Of a DNA stretch of 64,000 nucleotides, positions 23,819 through 33,913 are shown one piece after another (position 1 is the first letter of the stretch; each line of letters starts with the position of its first letter). The position numbers and the translations under genes are program-made. Source of the stretch: Ilyomonas sp965277535. GTDB taxonomy: Bacteria > Bacteroidota > Bacteroidia > Chitinophagales > Chitinophagaceae. Location: positions 62,001 to 126,000 of the forward strand of contig OZ255825.1 of the NCBI GenBank assembly GCA_965277535.1, written 5' to 3'. The notes under the pieces were generated by a model that saw nothing but the letters and a program-made list of their open reading frames with translations, was not told the DNA's origin and did no database searches.

Positions 23819-24979
23819 TTATTTCCAGTTGACAGTGGTAAAAACAATTTCCTTATACCCGTCTTTTTCATATAAAATTCCAATTTTATTTTGGCTCAAT
23901 TTTACGATGTCGGAGTAAGCCGAATCGTCGCCTTTACCATTACTGCTTTTGTCAATTACAAATTGTTTTGTCCATGTTTTTCCATCATCCTCGCTGATAC
24001 GCAGAGTAAGATTGTCTCTTCGTGCCGTATCGGCTGCATTGCAAAAAGCAAGAATCGCTTTACCGTTTTTCTCGCCAACGGTCAGGAGGCTTCCTTCATT
24101 TACAGGATCGGGCAGGGCTTTATCAACATAAGAAGTATCCCATGTAGCGCCACCATTCTTACTCATGGAAACAATGCGCGCCCGGACATCACCACGTTGA
24201 TTGCGGCTATTCATCATCAATCCATTGCCCGACAATTCCGCAGCTGTAGATTCGTTGCTGCCGGCAATAGCAATGGTGGCTGACAAATGAAATGTTTTGC
24301 CATGATCATCAGTGTAAAAGCCATGTGCTGCATAATCGGTAAAGTTCTTTTGCGGATTGCCGCTGGAATGATTGGCTGCCACAAAAATTCTTCCTTTGTA
24401 TTTGCCCCATTCAAGTTGCATTGCATGACCGGGCGTATTGGCATTGCCGCGCCAGTCGTCAGTAAAATGATAAGCTGGATTTGCTTCCGGCTGGTTAGGG
24501 CGATGCACCTGTGCTGTGATGTTCACCGGCTGGCTCCATGTGCGTCCGTTATCGGTTGATGTTTTGAACCATACCTCGCGCAAGCCATTGCCTTTGCGCA
24601 CTTCGCCTTCGTTGTTGTTGCCGGTGTTGTAAAACAAAAAAATCCTTCCTTTTGGGTGTGAAGGATCGGTAAGGTCAACAACTGGTGCTGCGTTGCCAGC
24701 CTGCAATGAATCGGCGTCCACAATAACCTGCAGATCACTCCAGGTTTCGCCTCCGTTTTTGCTCTTTTTCATAACAATGTCAATGTCTCCAAAATCTCCT
24801 GAACCGTGTTTTCTGCCTTCGCAAAAGGCAAGCAAACTGCCATCCGGCAACGCAACAATAGCAGGAATGCGATAGCTTTTATAACCATCTGTTCCCGCAA
24901 GGAACACCGGAGTTTTTTGTTGTGAAAAACCGGCAAAAAAGCTAAAAGCAAACGACAAGAAGATGGCTGTTTGTTTCAT
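23819..24979 (-). CDS. exo-alpha-sialidase (neuraminidase)
   Basis: 386 residues, exported. The signal peptide ends about residue 20 (FAGFSQ). It is a six-bladed sialidase propeller: the RIP motif YKSYRIPAIV with the first catalytic Arg, and four Asp-boxes (SKNGGETW, STDNGRTW, SKNGGATW, SEDDGKTW). Asp in the FGDIDIV segment and the Tyr/Glu nucleophile pair late in the protein fit family GH33. It releases terminal sialic acids from host or environmental glycans. It lies in the operon before the transporter and catabolic genes. Confidence 0.94.
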   Translation of the reverse strand: MKQTAIFLSFAFSFFAGFSQQKTPVFLAGTDGYKSYRIPAIVALPDGSLLAFCEGRKHGSGDFGDIDIVMKKSKNGGETWSDLQVIVDADSLQAGNAAPVVDLTDPSHPKGRIFLFYNTGNNNEGEVRKGNGLREVWFKTSTDNGRTWSQPVNITAQVHRPNQPEANPAYHFTDDWRGNANTPGHAMQLEWGKYKGRIFVAANHSSGNPQKNFTDYAAHGFYTDDHGKTFHLSATIAIAGSNESTAAELSGNGLMMNSRNQRGDVRARIVSMSKNGGATWDTSYVDKALPDPVNEGSLLTVGEKNGKAILAFCNAADTARRDNLTLRISEDDGKTWTKQFVIDKSSNGKGDDSAYSDIVKLSQNKIGILYEKDGYKEIVFTTVNWK

Positions 24980-25079
24980 AGAATCGTGAGTTTATTTTCG
25001 ATAATAATCGTTGTATTCGCTCTGTTCACTTTTTGTTTTGTGCATTTTTCTTCTTTGTAAAAGATTTTTACAGTCGCTT

Positions 25080-26333
25080 TTATGCAGCAACGTCATTGGC
25101 CTTAGGACGTAAAAAATAAAGCTGAACAAATAATGCCACCAGCACAATGGCTGCCAGCGCTGCAAAGCCTCTTCCCAGGTTGCCCGCATCGGTTGACTTA
25201 CCTAAAATATCTGTGATGATAGCGCCCGCAAAAACGCCTGTCATGTTCATCAAACCATAAGCTGAAGCTCTGTATTTTGCTGGCACAAACTGGCAAAGTA
25301 TGGGCATATTGTTGGCATCAAACATACCATAGCCAATGCCAAAGCAAACCGCAGAACCAATGACCGTTACTAACGAATGACCAAAGCCAATAAACAACAA
25401 TGCAGGAATGGTTAATGCCAGGCCAATTGCGCCCGTATAAACTCTGCCACGAAGATTTTGTTGCACCCATTTATCCGATAAGATGCCACCGAAAATGACT
25501 CCGACAAAAGAAGAAGCGGCAATGGCAATGGTTGATAAAGGTCCTGCCTTTGCCATGCCAATGTTTAAGTTTTGAGCAAATAAAGTTGGCAGCCAGTTTT
25601 TAGTTGCCCAACCGGGCAAACTGGGAATAGTGAAATACAACAGGATGATCCAGAAAGAAAAATTTGCGAACAGGCAGCCCAAACCTTTCAGAACAGAGCT
25701 TTTGGTTTTGGATGAATTTTCGGTGTTTGAAGTAGCGTCGTTTTCATTTTTCTTTTCACGCAAAAACAAAACAAGAGTCAATGAATACGCAATGCCAATT
25801 AACCCAAATGTGTGAAAAGTAATATGCCATGAATATAGAGCCGCTATGGTAGCTCCGAAGCCACCCAATGCTTGTCCAACATAAAGCCCGGTCATGTGGA
25901 TGCCGATGGCAAGTGAACGTGTTTTATCGGGATGATAATCGGCGATTAAGGACAATGCCGCAGGAATGTACAAAGCTTCACTAATGCCCATGATTGCCCG
26001 CAACCAATAGAGTTGATGAAAGGTAGTGGCATAGCCCATTGCATAGGTTACGCCCGACCAGACAAATAGGCTAAAAACAATAAGCCATTTGCGGTTGAAC
26101 CGGTCGGCGATGATGCCTGATATTGGGCTCATGATGCCATAAATCCAAAGAAAGATACCCATGAGATAGCCAAAGTTCGTAGCCGATTGCAACTCGGAGA
26201 TGTTGGCTTGCATTGAAGGTCGCATCGTGGCAAGCATCTGGCGGTCCATGTAGTTAAGTAAAGCCACTACCCATAACAAGGCAACCACTATCCACGGATA
26301 CACTTTTTTATATGTTGATTGTGGTGCTGTCAT
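25080..26333 (-). CDS. MFS transporter, probably for sialic acid
   Basis: 417 residues with about 12 membrane segments. It begins YPWIVVALLWVVALLNYMDR, typical of the anion:cation symporter/hexuronate branch, with DRFNRKWLIVFSLFVWSG as the loop 2-3 motif and a hydrophilic central loop (KKNENDATSNTENSSKTKS). It is placed between the sialidase and nanM, as in other Bacteroidota sialic-acid loci where an MFS protein takes up N-acetylneuraminate across the inner membrane. The substrate is inferred from this context. Confidence 0.88.
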   Translation of the reverse strand: MTAPQSTYKKVYPWIVVALLWVVALLNYMDRQMLATMRPSMQANISELQSATNFGYLMGIFLWIYGIMSPISGIIADRFNRKWLIVFSLFVWSGVTYAMGYATTFHQLYWLRAIMGISEALYIPAALSLIADYHPDKTRSLAIGIHMTGLYVGQALGGFGATIAALYSWHITFHTFGLIGIAYSLTLVLFLREKKNENDATSNTENSSKTKSSVLKGLGCLFANFSFWIILLYFTIPSLPGWATKNWLPTLFAQNLNIGMAKAGPLSTIAIAASSFVGVIFGGILSDKWVQQNLRGRVYTGAIGLALTIPALLFIGFGHSLVTVIGSAVCFGIGYGMFDANNMPILCQFVPAKYRASAYGLMNMTGVFAGAIITDILGKSTDAGNLGRGFAALAAIVLVALFVQLYFLRPKANDVAA

Positions 26334-26432
26334 GTTTGTTTTTGCATCAATTTTTATTACAGAAAAGGTTATGATTGAACAGATTCTTCACAACAATCAA
26401 AGGCGAACATCTGCGTTCTGTCATCTATCAAC

Positions 26433-27614
26433 TTACAACTCTCCTTTTTCTTCTTTCATTTCAACGCTCAATACCTGCGGCGTGCGCACACCGGCTTTAA
26501 TTTCACCACTTGGGATGAACGCTTCAGTTCCCCATTTTACTGCTGTTGTAGTGGCAGGAACAGCAAATGGAATGGTGCCAATTGTTTTCCATGTATCGGC
26601 ATTTGTATCGTATAACAAAACATGGTGGCTAAAGCCAGGATGCGAAGATTGTAAAGCTGCTTTTTGCTGAATCAATTCTTCCTTCTTGTTTTCGTTTGTT
26701 TCTGCATTAATAGCAGCGATGAGGCCTTCTGTTTTGTGAAACGTTTCGCCCTTATCGCCGCCGAACAACAAAATGCAATGCGAACTAAAAGCAACGCCGG
26801 TTCCGGCTGAAAGCGGATAAGGCAAAGGTTTGGTTTTGCCCCATTTTTGATTCTTTACATCAAACCGAAAAACGGAGAAATAAATATCACTGATGCCATT
26901 CTTATTTTTCTTTCTTCCGCCGATTACATAGATGCCTTTGCCGTTTTCATTTCGCTGTATTATCATCACTGCATGAGATAGGGGTTGCGGTAACGAAGTG
27001 AGCTCTTTCCACCCTGCTGTTGTATCTTTTATATTCAACACATAAAAATGATTGGATACATCATTTTCTGTTTCACCCCCTGCAAGATATACGTTGCTAC
27101 CATCGGCTGTAATGAACGCGTTCGTAACAGCAAGCGGCAAAAAAGGAAGTGGTTGAACCCTAATCTCTTTTTTTATTTTATTCCATTGCAATAAAAAAGC
27201 ACGGTTCAGAATGCCGGTTTCATCTTCGCCACCGGCGCATACAATGCCTTCAGGTGTAGAAACACTTGCACCATAAGCCACTGCAAAAGGAAGATGAAAA
27301 GTTGCAGGAAAAGGTGCAAGCGTTCCGTTGCTGTTTTTGGTAAAAACATAAACATCACTATAATACTTTTTTTTGCCACCGAGCCAGGGCATACCATCAG
27401 GAAAGTTGGCACCACCGGCTACCAGTAGAACATCATCATAAACGCCGGCAAAAGGACCTGCTAAGCCCAATTGTTTTGAAGCATTAAGAGGCGTGGGCAA
27501 TTGGGCCGCTTCTTTCCATTGAAGAACAGGCGCAACAGTTGGTTGCCCCGCTGTGTAATTGTACATAATGAGCAGAGTAAAAACTAAAAGGATATTGTAC
27601 AGCTTTGTTATCAA
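26433..27614 (-). CDS. nanM: N-acetylneuraminate epimerase-like kelch protein (cyclically permuted mutarotase)
   Basis: 393 residues, exported (signal segment ITKLYNILLVFTLLIMYNYTAGQ). It consists of kelch-type blades with repeated GG motifs (LLVAGGANFPDGMPWLGGKK, IVCAGGEDETG, NVYLAGGETENDV, IYVIGGRKKNK, ILLFGGDKGETF). NanM converts the released alpha anomer of sialic acid to the beta form for uptake. Its start is TTG at 27614, overlapping the nanA stop; a later Met would cut the signal peptide. The context supports the assignment. Confidence 0.9.
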   Translation of the reverse strand: MITKLYNILLVFTLLIMYNYTAGQPTVAPVLQWKEAAQLPTPLNASKQLGLAGPFAGVYDDVLLVAGGANFPDGMPWLGGKKKYYSDVYVFTKNSNGTLAPFPATFHLPFAVAYGASVSTPEGIVCAGGEDETGILNRAFLLQWNKIKKEIRVQPLPFLPLAVTNAFITADGSNVYLAGGETENDVSNHFYVLNIKDTTAGWKELTSLPQPLSHAVMIIQRNENGKGIYVIGGRKKNKNGISDIYFSVFRFDVKNQKWGKTKPLPYPLSAGTGVAFSSHCILLFGGDKGETFHKTEGLIAAINAETNENKKEELIQQKAALQSSHPGFSHHVLLYDTNADTWKTIGTIPFAVPATTTAVKWGTEAFIPSGEIKAGVRTPQVLSVEMKEEKGEL

Positions 27615-28558
27615 ACCAATTCACTTTTCATTTTTGATTGAAAAGTAGTAAACAAAAGCGCAGCCACATCTTTTTTGAATTGAGCAAATTGTTCTTTACT
27701 CATATTTTTTACCGGCAAACGAAACTCGCCACAATCCAAACCTACCAGTTTCATGTAGGCCTTACCCGTAGCAATGCCGCCGTATTTACCCAGCAACCGA
27801 ATCATATCAATGGATTGCTGTTGTAAAGTTTGCGCTTTTGTAAAATCATTTTCTTCAAACGCTTTTATCAATTGTTGATATAAAGGCGCTGCGTAATTAA
27901 ACGTGCTGCCAACCGCACCTTTGGCTCCTATCGCAAGGGCAGAAAGCATATTCTCATCTCGCCCCCAAAGCATATCATAACGACCTTCTTTGTAATTAAG
28001 GCAGGATTGAAAATCCATAAAATCTTCATGCGTGTATTTGACACCCGCGAAGTTGGGAATAACGCCATCCACGGCTTTCAGTAAATCGATCATTAAAAAA
28101 TTGCCGCCTGTAAGCACAGGAATGTGGTAATAATAAAGGGGCATGCCGGGCACCGCATCAGCCACCACTTTGCAACATTGTGCTAATGTATTTACATCAG
28201 ATAAAAGAAAATAAAACGGGGCTGTAAAAGAAACTGCATACAAGCCGATGGCTTGTGCATGACGAGCCAATTCTACCGCGTCTTTCAGGCAGGTGCCGCC
28301 TGTCAGAAGCATTACTTTAAAATCAGTGTCTCCTTTTGTGCAATTTGCCCAGGCCGAAGCAACGGCTTTTTTTTCTTCGATAGTTATAGAAGCGCCTTCA
28401 CCGGTAGAGCCACAAATAAATGCGCCTTTCACTCCATTGGATTGTAAGAAACCGTAATACTGCGGTATCAGCGAAATGTTCACACTGCCATCTTCATTCA
28501 TGGGTGTGAAAGGGGCGGCTATCAATCCTTCCAAATGTTGCGTTTTCTTGTTGTTCAT
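27611..28558 (-). CDS. nanA: N-acetylneuraminate lyase (DHDPS/NAL family)
   Basis: 315 residues, TIM barrel. It splits N-acetylneuraminate to ManNAc and pyruvate. Visible are the substrate motif GAFICGSTGEGASIT, the catalytic Tyr region PLYYYHIPVLTG, and the Schiff-base Lys in FAGVKYTHEDF. The pattern fits the lyase better than dihydrodipicolinate synthase, and the neighbours agree. It is followed by nanM with a four-base overlap. The gap to the SusD gene (28559-28797) holds dispersed repeats. Confidence 0.93.
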   Translation of the reverse strand: MNNKKTQHLEGLIAAPFTPMNEDGSVNISLIPQYYGFLQSNGVKGAFICGSTGEGASITIEEKKAVASAWANCTKGDTDFKVMLLTGGTCLKDAVELARHAQAIGLYAVSFTAPFYFLLSDVNTLAQCCKVVADAVPGMPLYYYHIPVLTGGNFLMIDLLKAVDGVIPNFAGVKYTHEDFMDFQSCLNYKEGRYDMLWGRDENMLSALAIGAKGAVGSTFNYAAPLYQQLIKAFEENDFTKAQTLQQQSIDMIRLLGKYGGIATGKAYMKLVGLDCGEFRLPVKNMSKEQFAQFKKDVAALLFTTFQSKMKSELV

Positions 28559-28683
28559 TTTTAAAAATATAAGATAAAGGAATAAAAACCAGGGATAAGA
28601 CTATCCACGGTATTAACTGCTTATGCTTAAATCGTCACGTAAACCAAATCTTCTGTCAAGGTTTGGTTTTGCCCATTTTTTTG

Positions 28684-28743
28684 TCCCGCAGATAGCACAG
28701 ATTTACGCAGATGATTTGTGTCTTTCTGCGCTAATCTGCGGGA
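28684..28743. repeat. CGCAGAT hairpin repeat
   Basis: Arms TCCCGCAGAT (28684-28693) and ATCTGCGGGA (28734-28743), with further CGCAGAT/CAGATTT words between. It lies in the susD-nanA gap within the operon. It may attenuate downstream transcripts; the sequence type is a dispersed repeat of this phylum. Confidence 0.7.
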
Positions 28744-28797
28744 AATAAACACCTGCTATTACATCACTAAACCATGTTTGGTTTTGCGCCTTTTTTC

Positions 28798-30339
28798 TTA
28801 ATAACCAGTTGTTTGTGTTAACAACGGGTCGTTGTTCAGCATGGTTACCGAAATGGGCAATAACAACGTTGGACCTTTGCCGGAATTTACCGTTGCGGGC
28901 GATAAATAAGTTGGATTGATGGCCGCAAAAACATACTGATCACCGGCGCGGCGCAATGCCCACCAACGCTTGCCTTCACCAATAAATTCGCGCAGGTATT
29001 CTTCCAGAATGGCATTCATGTTATCGGTAACTGAGCCATTCACAAACGGCGTATAATTCGTGCCGTACGCTCTTTGCCAGATCATGTTGATTTCATCGGA
29101 AGGATCCAATCCTAATTTTGTTTTGGCTTCTGCCATTAAAAGAAGCACATCAGCATAGCGGTAAATTGGGTAATCATTATTATACACCTGAGAAGTACCG
29201 GAAGTTGAACCGATGAATTTCGTCAGCAAAACTCCGCGAACCGGGTAAGGGGCGGCGTTAGAATACATCACCTGGAATGAATTGCTCACCCGCTGGTCAG
29301 AATCGCCGGAAGTGAGCCGGGTAATCATATCCCCATTCATGCCTATGCGGTTGGCGCCTCCCACATACGGATAAACCGATGAAACCAAAGGTCCGGGTGC
29401 CGGTGCTAACGCTAAAGTAGTAGCCTGGATGTTGTTGACAAGAAAATTAGAAAAGGTTGACATAGATGCCTGCCCTACTTCATAGTTAATGGCGAAAATA
29501 ATTTCGGGATTATTCACCTTTTTGGTTGGGTTGAAAATATCAGCATAATTCGCATCTAGTTGTAGTGTTGATCCCTGCAAACTTTCCACTTCAGCAAGCG
29601 CTGTTTGTGCAGTGGTTAAGTCCTGCGAGCCACCACCCATATTGGTTCCCGACCAGATGTAAACGTCTCCTTTCAACACCAAACTGGCAATGCGGTTCCA
29701 ATAGACTCTTTTACCAGTTGGGATAACGTCAGTACCAAATAACTGAAGCGATTGTTCAATATCACTTTTGATTTGCGCCATTACCGAATCGGCAGGCGTT
29801 CTCCTTTTGTACGTTTGTGCTGCGTTGCTGATGCTTTGTATCGGCGTTGTGGTAAGCGGAACATCACCCCATGTTTTTAGCATGGTGTAATAAATGTATG
29901 CTCTTAACCCGTAGGCTTCTGCCATCATGCGGTCTTTGTCCGATTGGCTTAACCCGGTTTGTGGAAACAGGGTAATGATATTGTTGATATTGTAGATTAA
30001 ATTATAAAATCCGCCCCAGTTGCCAAACGGCACATTCAGCGAACTAATGTTTTGCGTGCTTAATTGCTGCGAAGTAGGATCGGCCGATTCGGTGTATAAA
30101 CCATTTACCCATATATCCGAGCGCATTTCTCCCAATTGAAAAAGAGTTGTGTTATAAGTTCTCAGCAAACCATACATGCCGGTGTATAAGGTCATCGCGG
30201 CGTTGGGGTCGGTTAGCACCTGGGCCTTACTGATGGCATCCTGTGGTTGTACCTGTTCCAACTGTTTTGTGCATGATGAAGATTGAATCATCAACATCGT
30301 AAGGATTATGAAAAGAAAGAAAAATGTATAGCGTTTCAT
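28798..30339 (-). CDS. SusD/RagB family nutrient-binding outer-membrane lipoprotein
   Basis: 513 residues. A lipoprotein signal ends at the Cys of IQSSSCTKQLEQ. TPR-like helices follow (YGLRAYIYYTMLKTWGDVPL is the hallmark SusD segment), then the C-terminal domain with DYPIYRYADVLLLMAEA and EEYLREFIGEGKRWWALRRAG. It caps the SusC channel encoded just upstream and binds glycan on the cell surface. In this locus the ligand is probably sialic acid or a sialylated glycan, by context. Confidence 0.95.
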   Translation of the reverse strand: MKRYTFFFLFIILTMLMIQSSSCTKQLEQVQPQDAISKAQVLTDPNAAMTLYTGMYGLLRTYNTTLFQLGEMRSDIWVNGLYTESADPTSQQLSTQNISSLNVPFGNWGGFYNLIYNINNIITLFPQTGLSQSDKDRMMAEAYGLRAYIYYTMLKTWGDVPLTTTPIQSISNAAQTYKRRTPADSVMAQIKSDIEQSLQLFGTDVIPTGKRVYWNRIASLVLKGDVYIWSGTNMGGGSQDLTTAQTALAEVESLQGSTLQLDANYADIFNPTKKVNNPEIIFAINYEVGQASMSTFSNFLVNNIQATTLALAPAPGPLVSSVYPYVGGANRIGMNGDMITRLTSGDSDQRVSNSFQVMYSNAAPYPVRGVLLTKFIGSTSGTSQVYNNDYPIYRYADVLLLMAEAKTKLGLDPSDEINMIWQRAYGTNYTPFVNGSVTDNMNAILEEYLREFIGEGKRWWALRRAGDQYVFAAINPTYLSPATVNSGKGPTLLLPISVTMLNNDPLLTQTTGY

Positions 30340-30367
30340 TGTTTAATTTTTTTGGAGAACAATCGGG

Positions 30368-33300
30368 TTAAAGTGTAATTCTGGCGCCAAGTGTAAGGCG
30401 GCGTGGCAGCGGATATTTACCATTGTCAATACCACCTACTTCAGGAAAGTTACCACTGTAAGCCGTTAAATAAGAGAGGTTGGTGCCGGTAACATATACA
30501 CTCAAAGCTTTTATTTTATTTTTCAAACCACTTTCTATTAAATGCGATGATAAATCATAGCTCAAGGTCAATTCGCGCAGCATCACATAATTGCCTTTCT
30601 CCCACATATTGGCTGGCGGATTGTTTCCCGAAGCGTCCGTAGCATAATTTCTTCCCTGGTTGGCCCAATAAAAACGCGGTAATGTACCGGTTGGATCAGA
30701 AGGAGACCATGTTTTTAAAACATCTGTGGTAGAGTTTTGCGAACCCTGCACCTGGCTCAATCCTCGCAAAATTTCATTGTTTAAAATCACAAAACCCAGG
30801 GCGTAATCAAACCCTGCATACAAGTGAAAGCCTTTCCATCCTGCCTGTGCGTAAAAGCTACCGGTAACCTGCGGAGTTGTTCTTCCTACATAAACAAACT
30901 GGCGTGAATCAATGGTGTCATTGTTATTTACCTGGTACCATCTCGCATCGCCCAATTGCTTAACGGTTTTGTTATTGTAAGGAAGAAATGCGTTGTACAC
31001 GGCCGCATCTTTAGTAATTTGCCCCTGATCAGTATAAATGCCAGCCCATTTGGGTGCCCAAACCTGGTCGAGCCCGATTCTCTGACCTTCAATCAATCCG
31101 CCTGCCTGCATCAATTGACCCGGATGACTTGGATCCCATACCTGGCTGGTTCCCTGGCGGTTGCCCGGCAGTCCGTTGTAAGGCAATTTAACGGCGTAGG
31201 TTTTGGCAGTAGCCAGTGTTGCACCTACGTTCAAACTAGGACCATCCGCTTTTTCAGGAGCCAACACAAAAGCATTCAGGCTAATTTCTATACCTCTGTT
31301 TTGTAATTGCCCTAAATTAGTGGTATAGCTTGAAAAGCCGGTTTGTGCTGACACATTCAAATTCGCCAGTTTATCAAACACATTGCGGATAAAATAATCA
31401 AAAGTAGCATTAACGCGGTTTTTGAAAAAGCCCAAATCGGCGCCGAGGTTAATGGTATTGGAACGCTCCCAACGCAGATTCGGATTGATATAACTGGCTG
31501 CATACGTGCCACCCATTCCATTGTACACGCCAATGCTGTTGTAAACCTGCGCTGTTGGGTAATAGAGTGGATTGCCGCTGGCATCTTTCAGCGAAGCCAG
31601 GTTGCCCGTTACGCCGTAGCTAACACGTGGTTTAATGGTGCTGATGTACTTGGATAAGTTGCTGTTTTGAAAAAAGGTTTCGTTATGCAGGTTCCATCCG
31701 CCTGAAATACCGGGGAAGAAGCCATAAAAATTAGAAGGGCTTAAACGGCTCGAACCATCGTACCGCATGATGGCAGTAAGCAGGTATTTGTTTTTGTACG
31801 AATAATTCACTCTTCCAATCAGGGATGATAATCTATCCCAGGCAGAAAAATCGGAAGATGCACCGGCGGGATTTGTAATGGTACCACCAACAACGCTGGG
31901 TGCGGTAGAAGCTACGAGCCAGGGAATTAAATCGGTTGAAGCGCCCTGCGCAAAGCCGGAAGAAACATATCTTTTGAAATCGTAAAACTCTCCACCGAAA
32001 AGAGCCGTTACACTATGAACACCAAAATGTTTATCAAATTGTAAAAACGCATTGGTGGTATATTGAACATCTTTTGTATTGTTAAACGAAGCAGGCCGGT
32101 TGGTATTAATGGAACCATTGTTTCCCTGCTGATACGATTTCGTGAAATAATTATTGGTAGTGTATTGAAAATACCCTGAACCGCTGGCTAAAAATTTAAG
32201 ATAAGGTGTGATGGCATACTCCAGATTGATGTCACCCAAAAACCGTTGCTGATTCGTGTTATTTTGATACAATTGGCTCCAGTATTTTGGGTTGCCAAGC
32301 GTTGGATCGTTGGGTCCGGGAAGAATGACGCCGGAGGTATCGTTGCTATAGCGAACAGTGGGCGCAACACCAATAAACCGTTGCATCAAACCACCTGTTC
32401 CTCCACCTGCGGGATCGTTATAAGGCAATGCCTGATTTATTGTATAAGCACTGATGTTGGAAGTGATTTTCAGGTTTTTACTTACATTCAATCCACCGTT
32501 GAAATTCATGTTCCAGCGTTGCAGCGACGAGCCAATGATAATGCCCTGGTCATTAGCCGTTCCCAGACTTAATGCATAATTGCCCTGATCGTTGGCGCCT
32601 GAAAAGCTCAGGTTATGCTCAACAGTAGCCACCTGTTGCAATATCATGTTCTCGCGGGTTTGTACATCTAAATCCTTGTACAGAATACTATCCTTCTGGC
32701 CCGTATTGAAAGGATTGGCATCTATTAGTAAATGCCAGTCAGGATTGGTTAGATATTTTCTGTTTTGGTCGCTAACCAACTGCGTGGTGTACAAGCCAGT
32801 AGGAGAAGTAAAGCCGCTGTTTAAGCCCCAGCCCCACGAACCATTCAACTGGCCTTTATCGGTGTTCATGGCGTTTTTATTGTTATCTAAAGAATCACCA
32901 AAATACCTTGCCTGAAGACCTAAGCGGTTCATGCGGATGTAATCGGCAGCGCTTAAATATTGGGAAGAATTTCTTCTTACGTAATTGTTGGTATAAGCTA
33001 TGGAGTAGCTCATCTGCGCTTTGCCTTTTTTCCCTTTTTTTGTGGTTACCAGCACCACACCATTGGCAGCACGCGCACCATAAATAGCTGCCGTAGCTGC
33101 GTCTTTCAAAAGATCAATAGAGGCGATATCATTCATGTCCAAACCATACAGACTGGGAACAATTACTCCGTCCACAACAAATAAAGGAGAGCCTGTTCCA
33201 TTAAAATCAGAACCACCCCGGAATGTAATGTTGGGTGATGAGCCAGGCTGACCCGTTGTTTGCTGCACGTTTAACCCGGGCACGGTTCCCTGCAAGGCGG

Positions 33301-33724
33301 TTGCGGCATTGGTGCTTGGCGAATGAGCAAACGCAATGGGGTTAACTGTGGCAACCGAACCCGTAAGGTTCTTTTTGCTTTGCGTGCCATAACCCACCAC
33401 TACCACATCGCTAAGGGTTGATACCACCTGTTTCAGCGAAACTGAGAGCTGAGTATTATTTCCAACCTTTACTTCTTGCGGCGCATAACCGGTAAAAGTA
33501 AAAGTAAGCACATCGTTAGAGGCTGCAGCAATCGAGAAGTTACCACCAGCGTCCGTTTGCGTTCCTTTGGCTGTTCCTTTTACCACTACGCTAACTCCTT
33601 CGAGCGCACGTGCATCTTCAGAAGCGGTTACCTGACCTGTAATGGTTTGCGTTTGCGCCCGAAGCATCACAGAAAGAAAGAAACAAAGGAGTAGCAAACT
33701 TCCTTTTGTAAATATTGAGTTCAT
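30368..33724 (-). CDS. SusC/RagA family TonB-linked outer-membrane protein
   Basis: 1118 residues. A signal peptide ends near residue 23. A carboxypeptidase-like domain follows (TITGQVTASEDARALEGVSV), then the SusC linker DVVVVGYGTQSKKNLTGSVA, the plug (LFVVDGVIVPSLYGLDMNDI, YGARAANGVVLVTTKKG) and a large barrel ending ARITL. It imports oligosaccharides with TonB energy and pairs with the SusD partner 28 bases downstream. It is first in the sialic-acid operon, behind a clear promoter and a candidate operator (33747-33792). Confidence 0.96.
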   Translation of the reverse strand: MNSIFTKGSLLLLCFFLSVMLRAQTQTITGQVTASEDARALEGVSVVVKGTAKGTQTDAGGNFSIAAASNDVLTFTFTGYAPQEVKVGNNTQLSVSLKQVVSTLSDVVVVGYGTQSKKNLTGSVATVNPIAFAHSPSTNAATALQGTVPGLNVQQTTGQPGSSPNITFRGGSDFNGTGSPLFVVDGVIVPSLYGLDMNDIASIDLLKDAATAAIYGARAANGVVLVTTKKGKKGKAQMSYSIAYTNNYVRRNSSQYLSAADYIRMNRLGLQARYFGDSLDNNKNAMNTDKGQLNGSWGWGLNSGFTSPTGLYTTQLVSDQNRKYLTNPDWHLLIDANPFNTGQKDSILYKDLDVQTRENMILQQVATVEHNLSFSGANDQGNYALSLGTANDQGIIIGSSLQRWNMNFNGGLNVSKNLKITSNISAYTINQALPYNDPAGGGTGGLMQRFIGVAPTVRYSNDTSGVILPGPNDPTLGNPKYWSQLYQNNTNQQRFLGDINLEYAITPYLKFLASGSGYFQYTTNNYFTKSYQQGNNGSINTNRPASFNNTKDVQYTTNAFLQFDKHFGVHSVTALFGGEFYDFKRYVSSGFAQGASTDLIPWLVASTAPSVVGGTITNPAGASSDFSAWDRLSSLIGRVNYSYKNKYLLTAIMRYDGSSRLSPSNFYGFFPGISGGWNLHNETFFQNSNLSKYISTIKPRVSYGVTGNLASLKDASGNPLYYPTAQVYNSIGVYNGMGGTYAASYINPNLRWERSNTINLGADLGFFKNRVNATFDYFIRNVFDKLANLNVSAQTGFSSYTTNLGQLQNRGIEISLNAFVLAPEKADGPSLNVGATLATAKTYAVKLPYNGLPGNRQGTSQVWDPSHPGQLMQAGGLIEGQRIGLDQVWAPKWAGIYTDQGQITKDAAVYNAFLPYNNKTVKQLGDARWYQVNNNDTIDSRQFVYVGRTTPQVTGSFYAQAGWKGFHLYAGFDYALGFVILNNEILRGLSQVQGSQNSTTDVLKTWSPSDPTGTLPRFYWANQGRNYATDASGNNPPANMWEKGNYVMLRELTLSYDLSSHLIESGLKNKIKALSVYVTGTNLSYLTAYSGNFPEVGGIDNGKYPLPRRLTLGARITL

Positions 33725-33746
33725 AAAAAAGAAAGATTTTTATGTA

Positions 33747-33792
33747 TTATGTATGACATAACAAAAATAAAGAGTTCTTCGTTTTTAGCAAA
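33747..33792 (-). promoter_or_regulatory. susC promoter with candidate GntR/FadR operator
   Basis: On the minus strand: TTTG (33792-33789), a 19-base spacer, then TATTTTTG (33769-33762), the full Bacteroidota -33/-7 pattern. Directly downstream lies the perfect palindrome TTATGT-ATG-ACATAA (33761-33747), matching the GT-N-AC form of FadR/GntR operators and covering the expected transcription start. Binding there by the divergent regulator would block the operon. Confidence 0.7.
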
Positions 33793-33913
33793 TAAATTGA
33801 TTTGTTTTTACAGATATTTGTTTTTAAACTATAAAAGCTGTTGTTATTCAAACACTTGAGCCAGACTTGCTGCTTACATTTTTTTCTTACATTTTTGCAC
33901 CACAAGATTGAAA

